From positions 47,961 through 111,960 of the forward strand of contig JADMKE010000006.1 in assembly GCA_018780035.1 (NCBI GenBank): a DNA stretch of 64,000 bases, in the 5' to 3' direction. Shown piece by piece: positions 7,993-16,185 of this stretch; position 1 is the first letter of the stretch, and each line of letters opens with the position of its first letter. Origin of the DNA: Candidatus Sericytochromatia bacterium (GTDB taxonomy: Bacteria > Cyanobacteriota > Sericytochromatia > UBA7694). The position numbers and the translations under genes were made by a program. The notes under the pieces were generated by a model. The model ran no database searches. It saw only the letters and a program-made list of their open reading frames with translations, and was not told the DNA's origin.

Positions 7993-9084
7993 ATGGCCAC
8001 CCATTTGCCTTTACTGCTCAAACCCTTTCTGGCCCTGGCGGGAACACTGTTGTTTCTCTCTGCGTCTGCTGCAGCTCGGCCCTTTCTGAGCGCAGCTCCG
8101 TATAGTACCCCGCTGGTGATTGCCCACCGCGGCGCCTGTGGGCTCTTGCCTGAACATACCTTGGCCGCTTACCAACAGGCGATCAGCGACGGCGCGGATT
8201 TTATCGAGCCCGATGTGGTCTCAAGCAAAGACGGTGTGCTGGTGGTGCGCCATGAAAACAATCTGGCCGAGACCACCGACGTGGCGCAAAAGTTTGCCGC
8301 CCGCAAACGCAGCAAGACCATTGATGGCCAGCGTGTGAGTGGTTGGTTCAGTGAAGACTTTACGCTCAAAGAGCTCAAAACCCTCAGGGCCAAACAGCGT
8401 TTTGCCTTTCGGCCCCAAGAACACAACGGTCAGCACACGATTCCGACCCTCGAAGAGGTTTTGCAATTATTGCTCAAACACCATCAAAGCACAGGCAAAC
8501 GGATTGGCATTTACCCCGAAACCAAACATCCCAGCTATTCGCGCAGTTTGGGTCTGCCCCTGGAAGAAAAATTATTGGCGCTGCTCAGGGGCTATGGTTA
8601 TGCTTCTGCGGCTGACCCGGTGTTTATCCAGTCCTTTGAAGTGGGCAATTTGCAAAAATTGAATCAAGAGACCTCGATTCGCTTGGTTCAATTGGTCGAT
8701 GGTGAGGGGCAGCCCGCCGACTTCGCTTTGCGCAAAGACCACCGAACTTATCGCGATCTGGTCAGTCCGGCTGGATTGCTCTTTGTCTCAACCTATGCCG
8801 ATGGCGTGGGCCCACCCAAACAGATGCTGGTCAAAACCAATGCCTCCAAGCAATTGCTCAGCTCGGGCTTGGTGGAGTCGGCTCACCAACACGGTTTGGC
8901 TGTCCATCCCTGGACCTTTCGTGACGAGGCGACCTTTCTCGATCCTTTCTTTGGCAAAGATCCTGCCGCAGAATACCGCTTTTTTTACCAATTGGGGGTC
9001 GATGGCGTCTTCAGCGAATTTCCGGCCAAAGCCCGTTTGCTGCGGGAGCAACTTGAACTTCAGCAAGGGGTGTCTGCGCGCTGA
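7993..9084 (+). CDS. Secreted glycerophosphodiester phosphodiesterase
   Basis: About 363 residues. An N-terminal signal peptide (LLLKPFLALAGTLLFLSASAAA) precedes a GDPD TIM barrel. The catalytic motif IAHRGACGLLPEHTLAAY contains the HRG..PE..T signature, followed by FIEPDVVSSKDGVLVVRHE (metal-binding E/D and the second catalytic His). Length and secretion match the GlpQ periplasmic subfamily, which hydrolyses glycerophosphodiesters to glycerol-3-phosphate and an alcohol. The ATG at 7993 follows AGGAAA. The upstream in-frame ATG at 7960 would put a polar stretch before the signal peptide and is less likely. The stop TGA shares one base with the next ATG (9084). Confidence 0.92.
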   Translation: MATHLPLLLKPFLALAGTLLFLSASAAARPFLSAAPYSTPLVIAHRGACGLLPEHTLAAYQQAISDGADFIEPDVVSSKDGVLVVRHENNLAETTDVAQKFAARKRSKTIDGQRVSGWFSEDFTLKELKTLRAKQRFAFRPQEHNGQHTIPTLEEVLQLLLKHHQSTGKRIGIYPETKHPSYSRSLGLPLEEKLLALLRGYGYASAADPVFIQSFEVGNLQKLNQETSIRLVQLVDGEGQPADFALRKDHRTYRDLVSPAGLLFVSTYADGVGPPKQMLVKTNASKQLLSSGLVESAHQHGLAVHPWTFRDEATFLDPFFGKDPAAEYRFFYQLGVDGVFSEFPAKARLLREQLELQQGVSAR

Positions 9085-9992
9085 TGTCTCTGGCCCTTCG
9101 CGGTTTTTGTGGGTGGAACCTTGTATTCTGGACCCGTTTACTTTGGGCTGGAAGCTTGGGACTGGCTCTCTCGGCCTGTGCCACGGAAACCCTGGAGTCC
9201 CGCTTGGCCTATGGCTCGTCCCGCGATGGCAATTGGGAAATATATACCAGCCGTCTCGATGGCTCAGATCAGTTTAATTTAACCCGCTATCCGGCCTTGG
9301 ACCATTTTCCCAGTTGGTCGCCCGATGGCCAGCGCCTGGTCTTTGCTTCGACCCGCACCCATAACAGCGAACTCTATCTGATCGACCGCGATGGCAGCAA
9401 TTTGACCCGCTTGACCCAGCAGCGGGAGATCGACCGGCAACCCGCCTGGTCTCCCGATGGAAAGCGGATTGCCTTTACCTCGGATCTGCAAGATAAAAAT
9501 GACGAAATCTACAGCTTTACCCCCGAGGGCAAAGACCTCAAGCGTTTGACCCAGCACGATGCGCTCGATAACCAACCGGCTTGGTCGCCAGACAGCCAAA
9601 AACTGGCTTTTGTCTCCAATCGGGATGGCAATTTGGAAGTCTATTTGATGAAGGCCAATGGCCAAAATCCCCAACGCTTGACCCAGCATCCTGCCGCAGA
9701 TAGCTCTCCCGTTTGGTCTCCCGATGGTCTGTCTTTGGCTTTTGTCTCGGAGCGCGCTGGCAATGCCGAACTTTTTCTTTTAACACTGGCCAGTGGGGAA
9801 ATGCGCCGTTTGACCCAGGATCCCGCTTGGGATGGTGAGCCTGCCTGGCTGGATGGACAGACCCTTTTGTTTAGCTCTCTGCGTTCGGGCGAAAAAGCCA
9901 TTTGGCAGCTCTCACTGGGGGATCTTCAAGTTAAGCTGCGCAAAGAACTGGGTTCTTCGGTGGGTCCTGCCGTTGTCTGGAAAGGCAAATAG
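9084..9992 (+). CDS. TolB-like beta-propeller lipoprotein (PD40 repeats)
   Basis: A 302-residue protein with a lipoprotein signal ending in LALSAC (lipidation Cys at about residue 32). It then carries about five PD40/WD40-like blades, each with a PxWSPDGxxxxF core (PSWSPDGQRLVF, PAWSPDGKRIAF, PAWSPDSQKLAF, PVWSPDGLSLAF), and a last, less regular blade. It resembles the C-terminal propeller of TolB without TolB's N-terminal domain. It is probably anchored in the periplasm, role unknown. Its start overlaps the preceding phosphodiesterase stop by one base, and the receptor kinase follows 15 bp later, so the three are probably co-transcribed. Confidence 0.85.
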   Translation: MSLALRGFCGWNLVFWTRLLWAGSLGLALSACATETLESRLAYGSSRDGNWEIYTSRLDGSDQFNLTRYPALDHFPSWSPDGQRLVFASTRTHNSELYLIDRDGSNLTRLTQQREIDRQPAWSPDGKRIAFTSDLQDKNDEIYSFTPEGKDLKRLTQHDALDNQPAWSPDSQKLAFVSNRDGNLEVYLMKANGQNPQRLTQHPAADSSPVWSPDGLSLAFVSERAGNAELFLLTLASGEMRRLTQDPAWDGEPAWLDGQTLLFSSLRSGEKAIWQLSLGDLQVKLRKELGSSVGPAVVWKGK

Positions 9993-10007
9993 GTTAAACT
10001 GAAAGAT

Positions 10008-12251
10008 ATGTCAGATTTTGACCCTTTTTCCCAACCCGAAACAGAAGCGTCTGCCGAAGATGCAACAGTGGTTTTAAGTGGCCCTGCAGCCATGGAATCG
10101 ACCTATGCTTTGCAGTCCGAATCCACGGCGTTTTTGGCTGAGAGCGACGAAACCTATTCAATTGCGGTCCAGTCGCGGCCCCGCTACGACATGGTGCTGA
10201 TGGTCGGCGAAGGGGCCATGGGTCAGGTCTTTTTGGCCCGTGATGTCGATTTATTGCGCAAAGTTGCTTATAAAAAGCTGCACGACAAGGTGGCTGTGGA
10301 TCGCGGCGTGCTCTCGCGCTTTTTAAAAGAAGTGCAGATCACCGCACAATTGGAACACCCCAATGTGGTGCCGGTCTATACCCTTGAAAAAACCGCAGAT
10401 CAGAGCTTGGCTTATGCCATGAAGCTCGTGATGGGCAAGACCCTGAAAGAATTGCTCGAAGCTGCTCGCAAGGCCCATGACGCAGGGCAGCAGCCCGATG
10501 AAGAGTGTTCCCCAACGACTTTGCTAGAGCACTTTCTCAATGTCTTGGACGCCTTGCACTATGCCCACAATAAATGTGTTATTCACCGCGATCTCAAGCC
10601 CGCCAATATCATGGTCGGGCGCTACCGCGAGGTCTATGTGATGGACTGGGGCATTGCGCGGGTCTTTGGGGCCGCTCCCGAAAGCAGCGAAGAAGAACTC
10701 TCTGAACGGGTCGTACTCGACAGCTTAAGCGAAGAGGGTGAGGGTTTTGAAGAGACCCGTGCGGGTCAGATTTTGGGCACGCCCCGCTATCTCTCGCCCG
10801 AACAGGGCGCAGGCCGCAACCAAACCCTGGATGGCCGCAGTGACCAGTTTACGCTCGGGTTGATTCTGTTTGAATTGGTCACACTCAAACCCGCTTATAC
10901 CGGCAAAAATATCACCGATCTGCTCAAACGGGTGCTCAAGGCTGAAAAAGAGCCCTTTTTACATTACAATCCCAAAATCAAGATCCCACGCGAATTGCAG
11001 GCGATTATCAACAAGGCCACTGCCCGCAAAGCCATTGACCGCTACGCCGATGTCGGGGCCATGGCCGAAGACCTGCGCCGCTATTTGCAGGGCAAAGCCG
11101 TTTTAGCTCAACCCGATACATTCTTGCAGGCGGCAGGCCGTTGGATGCAACACCACCCCGTACTCAGCGCCAGTTTGGTTTTGCTGCTCTTGCTCAGCAG
11201 TGCCAGTGTCGCGACCTGGAGCATGGTCCAGCAGCAGCAGAGTATTTTGCGCCTGCAGGCCCGCGAAAAGCAGATCAGCCAGTTTCAAACGGCGGTTTCG
11301 ACCCAGGCCCAGCAGGTCAATAACCGCTTCTTGGCCTTTGAAATTTTGCTGCGGGGTCTGGCCTCAGCCAGCGAGACCTTGCTCGAACGCGGCACGCAAG
11401 AAAACGCCCCCCTCTACTTTGAGGGCCAGTTTGCAACCCCTGGCCAGGCTCCTGCGGATTTCCACTATTCGGCCCACTATGGCAAATTGATCAGCTTGGA
11501 CTCCCCGGTGGTCAAATTGGCGCCGGGCGTCTCTGCTGAAACTGTTTCTCCTTTGGTGCGCCGCCTGTGGCCGTTGGGAGACTATTTCCGTCAGATGTTT
11601 CTCAGCAGCGCGGGGCAACCCCAATTGCGCGATCCGGCTGAGATCCGCAAATTGCTCTCCGAAAAAGGCACACCCTTGATTTGGAGCTATGTGGGTTTGG
11701 AACAAGGTGCCCATTTGGCCTATCCCGGCAAATCGGGTTATCCAGTCGATTATGATCCGCGCAAACGGCCTTGGTACACCCTTTCTGCCGGTAAACGCGG
11801 CCTCAATTGGGGCAACCCCTATGTCGATGTGCAGGGCCAGGGCCTGCTCTTGCCTTGCTCGACCTCGCTCTTTGATGCCCAAGGCCAATTTCTGGGCGTG
11901 GCCGGGGTGGAGTTGACCTTTCAATACCTGGTCGACCATCTCTTAAATCTGCCCGGTTATGCGGTCCTGCAGACCTATTTGCTCGACAGCCAGGGCCAGA
12001 TTATGGTGCGCTCCAGCGACCGCAAACGCAAATACGGCCTGCGCTTTGGCGAAGACAATTTGGGCCAGGCCCTCGATTTGCCCCTGTTTAATCAGCCCGA
12101 AGTGGTCGAAAAAATCCGGGCCAAACGCTCGGGCCAGCTCAGCTACCGCGAAGACGGGCGGCGGATTTTATTGGCCTTTTACCGCTTGGATGCGCTCAAT
12201 TGGTATTATGCGGTGGCGGTGGACGAAGAACAATTGTTGGGGCTGCGCTGA
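10008..12251 (+). CDS. Membrane Ser/Thr protein kinase with extracytoplasmic Cache-like sensor
   Basis: 747 residues. After a Glu/Ser-rich leader comes a Hanks-type kinase domain (about residues 58-365): the glycine loop GEGAMGQVFLARD, an invariant-Lys region VAYKKL, catalytic loop HRDLKPANIM (about 192), DWGIAR in place of DFG, and SPEQ in place of APE. A single membrane span (about 382-405) is followed by about 330 outer residues with features of a dCache/PAS-like ligand-binding domain (DPRKRPWY, GVAGVELTFQYLVDHLL). The outward sensor coupled to a kinase suggests detection of a small ligand. It stands downstream of the GDPD and TolB-like genes. Confidence 0.9.
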   Translation: MSDFDPFSQPETEASAEDATVVLSGPAAMESTYALQSESTAFLAESDETYSIAVQSRPRYDMVLMVGEGAMGQVFLARDVDLLRKVAYKKLHDKVAVDRGVLSRFLKEVQITAQLEHPNVVPVYTLEKTADQSLAYAMKLVMGKTLKELLEAARKAHDAGQQPDEECSPTTLLEHFLNVLDALHYAHNKCVIHRDLKPANIMVGRYREVYVMDWGIARVFGAAPESSEEELSERVVLDSLSEEGEGFEETRAGQILGTPRYLSPEQGAGRNQTLDGRSDQFTLGLILFELVTLKPAYTGKNITDLLKRVLKAEKEPFLHYNPKIKIPRELQAIINKATARKAIDRYADVGAMAEDLRRYLQGKAVLAQPDTFLQAAGRWMQHHPVLSASLVLLLLLSSASVATWSMVQQQQSILRLQAREKQISQFQTAVSTQAQQVNNRFLAFEILLRGLASASETLLERGTQENAPLYFEGQFATPGQAPADFHYSAHYGKLISLDSPVVKLAPGVSAETVSPLVRRLWPLGDYFRQMFLSSAGQPQLRDPAEIRKLLSEKGTPLIWSYVGLEQGAHLAYPGKSGYPVDYDPRKRPWYTLSAGKRGLNWGNPYVDVQGQGLLLPCSTSLFDAQGQFLGVAGVELTFQYLVDHLLNLPGYAVLQTYLLDSQGQIMVRSSDRKRKYGLRFGEDNLGQALDLPLFNQPEVVEKIRAKRSGQLSYREDGRRILLAFYRLDALNWYYAVAVDEEQLLGLR

Positions 12252-12259
12252 GAGGAGCA

Positions 12260-12284
12260 TTCTAAATTGACTAAAAATTTAGAA
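12260..12284. repeat. AT-rich hairpin at the border of the defence region
   Basis: TTCTAAATT (12260-12268) and AATTTAGAA (12276-12284) form a 9-bp stem with a 7-nt loop, 9 bp after the kinase stop. It has no T tract, so it is a poor terminator by itself. It lies exactly where base composition drops to the AT-richer island and may be an operator or a junction remnant. The rest of 12285-12415 shows only a weak -10-like TACAAT (12361-12366). Confidence 0.4.
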
Positions 12285-12415
12285 AACTGAATTCTGGACT
12301 CTCCTCTGTTGTCAGTGCTGATGCTTTGTATTTTAAATCAGATGAAATTTATCCTTATGATACAATACTGACATTATTTTCTTGCTGTAAAAGTTTGCAG
12401 CAGAAGCGGGTGGCT

Positions 12416-14839
12416 ATGGCTTTTGAACAGTTTTTCCAGAAGGTTAGAGATGCTTTTGCCCACCTGTTAAAACAACCCTCCCAAAACTCAGGATTGAGTG
12501 AATCGGAGACACACCTTGAAGAATCAGAAATTGCTTCTATTTCCCAAGAAAACACTCCCGAACAGCTAAAGATTCCTGATATTGAAAAATTGATCCCAAT
12601 TCAAAAAAACCAGACTAACATTGATTTGAAACCCATTATTCCTCAGAGTGTTGATACTCAATTTGTTGTTAAATTGGATGATTTTCAGCTAAAGATATCA
12701 ACAACCACTAAGTCTGACAAAGCAAATAAATCACCGACTTCCGACAGTAACTGCTGGGTGCCAGAAGGACACAGTATCCAGGTGGCGGGAAGGTCTATTC
12801 CTGGTGGATTATTGTATGTTGGTACAAAATTGAAAATAGTCTCTGAACAGGCTTATTCATATGACCTCACTGAACCCGCCTTGATTAACCCTACACTTAC
12901 TGTTAATTTTCGTGCTCCAGATTATACGGGGCAGAATATGAGCTACTGGCCAAATTATGCTCATCTGCACCCGACATCCAGAGCTGCATATTTAGAATGG
13001 CTGATTTCTGGACGATCTGATCCAAACGCCTATATTGGCTATGTCTTTCTTTTTTTCTATGGCCTTGAACGCCGTGTATTTCACGATACGAAGACTTCTG
13101 CAGAAGCCAAAGCCGAAATTCCTATTTTGCTCAATGAAGTTGAGCGCTTGCTTCAGATATATGGTACTAACCGCTCGTTTTCGAGTTATGCTTGTTCGTT
13201 TTTGCAAGCTGTACGGTTACAGCATGGCCTAGAATTGCCAGATCCTGTTTTGGAAGACTTTTATCCAGAAGTTTTCCCGCTTGGCCTAAAACTGGCATTG
13301 GCTCAAAAGGCTGTGCGTGAAGAACCTATTCCCGTTGATTTGGCCTATGCTTGGGTCACACGTATGCAACGTTGGGGTACTGCTTTTGATCGTTGTCAAA
13401 TTGCGATTCGAGCGTTATTTACTCAGCGTTTTGCTGAACATTATGGAGAGGGTTTGATTGTTAAACCCAATAAAACAGCAATCAAGTTGGAATATCGACC
13501 GGCTAGTCAATCTTTAAATAGAGCTATTCCCATTCTTAAAGAATATTTGCCTGATCTAACGGCCCTTTCAGGTAAGCCTATCAAAGGTGTGCTTGAGCTT
13601 CTTACAAGTTGTGTTCAATCTTTTGAGGCTTATAGTCGTTATTTGGGACGAAACCCTGATGCTGTTGATTCACTCAAGGCCAAAGCTCTTTTGCCTGCAG
13701 AGGTATTGAGAACAGATTCTTCCTTACAGCCTTTGCAAGCATTTCTTGAGCAAAAACTAATTGAGAATGCCTACGCTGAAGTCTCTTTTTCAGAATTAAA
13801 CACGATTATGGTTTATTCACTGCCAGATAAACCAGACAAAACAGAAGCCTTGGCTCTGGCACAATTGCTTGAAAAATTGGGAGTGGGTTTAGAACCCGAT
13901 ATCCGTTTTGGAACAGGAAAACCGCAGCTTAATGAGACGGTTATTTTGTTTAAATTGGTAGATAAATCACCCGTTGAACCCAGTCCAGCTTTTAGTACGG
14001 CATTAAGTGTCTTGCATTTGGCTGTAATGGTTTCAGCCAGCGATGGTCATATTGCTCATCAAGAAAGGGCTCATTTTCAACAACATATAGAGACGATTCT
14101 TGGGTTAAGTCCAGCTGAAAAAATGAGGTTGCACGCCAGTGGAAAATGGCTGGAAACCCAGTCTGGACAAAGTACAACAGGGTTTAAGAAACGCCTGGAA
14201 TCTTTTGATTTGAAGCAGAGACAAGAATTGGCCCATTTTCTGATCATGATTGCCAATGCTGATGGACGAATTGATCCTGCTGAAATCAAAATTCTTAAAA
14301 AGATTTATACGTTGCTTGGCTTGGATTCTGAAAAAGTTTATTCGGATATTCATGTCCATCAAACAGCAGAAATGGAACCTGTTTTGGTTCAACAGGCCCA
14401 GACTTCTTTGGGGCATAGGATTCCAAAAACTGTAGATAGATCTGAATCTGCTACTTTTAAGTTGGATTTGGCTTTGGTAGAAAAAAAACTACAACAGACT
14501 CAAGAAGTACAAAACCTTTTGCAGACCATTTTTGACGACACAGCAAAACCTGAAGACTCAAAACAAGAGACCTTGATTTCTGCGCCAGAAGAAGTACAGG
14601 TAATCCTCCTGAAGGGGTTTGATGCTCGCCATTCAGCACTATTGCGTGACCTTTTGAACCGCGAAAGTTGGGAGCGCAGTATGTTTGAAACACTGTGCCA
14701 ATCTCATAGTTTAATGGCTGAAGGTGTACTTGAGAGCATTAATGATGTCTGTTTTCAGCTTTTTGACGATGCCTTACTTGAAGACGAAGATGATACGATT
14801 ACACTCAATCCAGAATTGATCAAGGAGTTTGCTCTATGA
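12416..14839 (+). CDS. sngA: TerB-domain protein, Shango defence component A-like
   Basis: 807 residues from ATG 12416; GTG 12410 is an alternative. After a variable, partly disordered N-terminal 120 residues comes a TerB-N-type region (about 120-250: WVPEGHSIQVAGRSIPGGLLYV, MSYWPNYAHLHPTSRAAYLEWL). A TerB/tellurite-resistance helical domain (about 530-640) has two acidic DG motifs (ASDGHIAHQE, NADGRIDPAE). The last 150 residues correspond to a TerB-C-like region. TerB folds bind metal and often act near membranes. The gene is the first of three overlapping genes (TerB protein, ATPase, helicase), the order described for the anti-phage system Shango. Mechanism is not deducible from sequence. 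Confidence 0.82.
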   Translation: MAFEQFFQKVRDAFAHLLKQPSQNSGLSESETHLEESEIASISQENTPEQLKIPDIEKLIPIQKNQTNIDLKPIIPQSVDTQFVVKLDDFQLKISTTTKSDKANKSPTSDSNCWVPEGHSIQVAGRSIPGGLLYVGTKLKIVSEQAYSYDLTEPALINPTLTVNFRAPDYTGQNMSYWPNYAHLHPTSRAAYLEWLISGRSDPNAYIGYVFLFFYGLERRVFHDTKTSAEAKAEIPILLNEVERLLQIYGTNRSFSSYACSFLQAVRLQHGLELPDPVLEDFYPEVFPLGLKLALAQKAVREEPIPVDLAYAWVTRMQRWGTAFDRCQIAIRALFTQRFAEHYGEGLIVKPNKTAIKLEYRPASQSLNRAIPILKEYLPDLTALSGKPIKGVLELLTSCVQSFEAYSRYLGRNPDAVDSLKAKALLPAEVLRTDSSLQPLQAFLEQKLIENAYAEVSFSELNTIMVYSLPDKPDKTEALALAQLLEKLGVGLEPDIRFGTGKPQLNETVILFKLVDKSPVEPSPAFSTALSVLHLAVMVSASDGHIAHQERAHFQQHIETILGLSPAEKMRLHASGKWLETQSGQSTTGFKKRLESFDLKQRQELAHFLIMIANADGRIDPAEIKILKKIYTLLGLDSEKVYSDIHVHQTAEMEPVLVQQAQTSLGHRIPKTVDRSESATFKLDLALVEKKLQQTQEVQNLLQTIFDDTAKPEDSKQETLISAPEEVQVILLKGFDARHSALLRDLLNRESWERSMFETLCQSHSLMAEGVLESINDVCFQLFDDALLEDEDDTITLNPELIKEFAL

Positions 14840-16185
14840 GCTCTGCACCCAAACGAATTAAAGCCAAAGAACGGGACACTATTTTGCAGTCTTTGCGTGC
14901 TGGTGTTGTTCCACGCCTAGGCCTACAACATATTCAAGTCGGACGAAATGCCGAAATTCAGGCTTTGATTCAAGACCTGGATCGCATTGCCGACGGAGGT
15001 TCAGCCATTCGTTTTATTATTGGAGAATATGGTTCTGGCAAGACTTTTTTTATGCATTTGCTGCGCTCTGTAGCTTTAGAAAAGTCTTTGGTTACCCTCC
15101 ATGCAGATATGACACCTGATCGCCGTTTACATGCTACGGGTGGGCAAGCCCGCAATCTTTATGCTGAGCTGATGCGCAACCTTTCGACACGTACCAAGCC
15201 AGATGGGGGAGCTTTGCCCGGTGTGGTAGAACGTTTTGTTAGCGCTGCCGGGCTTGAGGCTGCAGAAAAAAATCTGAGTGTTGAACAGGTCATTCAACAG
15301 CGTTTGGCTCAATTGCAGGAATTAGTGGGGGGATACGATTTTGCTCAGGTGATTGCCGCCTATTGGAAAGGCCATGATAGTGGCAATGAACAGCTCAAGG
15401 TCGATGCTGTGCGCTGGCTGAGAGGTGAGTTTAATACCAAAACCGATGCTCGGAATGCGTTAGGTGTGCGCAGTATTGTTGAAGATGCCAATATCTACGA
15501 TATGCTCAAACTAATGGCTACTTTTATTCAATTGTCTGGTTATAAGGGCTTGTTGGTGGGTATTGATGAATTGGTCAATCTATATAAATTGAGTAATACT
15601 CAAGCTCGTACAGCCAATTATGAACAACTTTTACGCATACTCAATGACTGTCTGCAAGGTGTGGCCAGTGGTATTGGTTTTATTTTTTGTGGTACACCTG
15701 AATTGCTAATGGATACACGCCGAGGCCTTTATAGTTATCAGGCATTACAATCACGATTAGCAGAAAACAGTTTTGCCAAAAGTGCCGGTATTCTTGATAC
15801 CAGTGGTCCCACTCTCAGATTGGCTCAACTCACTCCTGAGGATCTTTATGTCTTGCTGCGCAATCTCCGCCATGTTTTTGCTTCAGGGGATTCCGAGCAA
15901 TACATCATACCTGACGAAGGTCTGCAGGCCTTTATGGCTCACTGTAATCAACGTATTGGGGCTGCTTACTTTCAAACTCCGCGCAATGTTATCAAAGCTT
16001 TTGTCGATCTGCTGGCCGTTCTCGAACAACAACCAAATATGCAGTGGAATCAGCTGATTGAGCATGTAGACATTCTGCCCGATCTTGAAGAACCGCTTTT
16101 AAACGAATCACCTGAAGAAGACCAGCCTACAGAACTAATACAAACACTTTCTGATGACGATGAACTTGCCTCTTTCCGTCTCTGA
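14836..16185 (+). CDS. sngB: P-loop ATPase of the BrxD/DUF2791 type, Shango component B-like
   Basis: A 449-residue AAA+-like ATPase. The N-terminal GVVPRLGLQHIQVGRNAEI precedes Walker A FIIGEYGSGKTFF (about residues 57-69). Walker B-like GLLVGIDELVNLY is near 240, and the sensor region GIGFIFCGTPELLMD near 277, followed by helical domains. This is the BREX-type (DUF2791) ATP-binding family. With no pglX, pglZ or brxA/B/C nearby a BREX locus is excluded; the TerB neighbour and the following helicase point to Shango. The ATG overlaps the preceding stop (ATGA) and has an AAGGAG ribosome-binding site. The next gene starts 32 bp inside this one, so expression is tightly coupled. Confidence 0.85.
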   Translation: MSSAPKRIKAKERDTILQSLRAGVVPRLGLQHIQVGRNAEIQALIQDLDRIADGGSAIRFIIGEYGSGKTFFMHLLRSVALEKSLVTLHADMTPDRRLHATGGQARNLYAELMRNLSTRTKPDGGALPGVVERFVSAAGLEAAEKNLSVEQVIQQRLAQLQELVGGYDFAQVIAAYWKGHDSGNEQLKVDAVRWLRGEFNTKTDARNALGVRSIVEDANIYDMLKLMATFIQLSGYKGLLVGIDELVNLYKLSNTQARTANYEQLLRILNDCLQGVASGIGFIFCGTPELLMDTRRGLYSYQALQSRLAENSFAKSAGILDTSGPTLRLAQLTPEDLYVLLRNLRHVFASGDSEQYIIPDEGLQAFMAHCNQRIGAAYFQTPRNVIKAFVDLLAVLEQQPNMQWNQLIEHVDILPDLEEPLLNESPEEDQPTELIQTLSDDDELASFRL

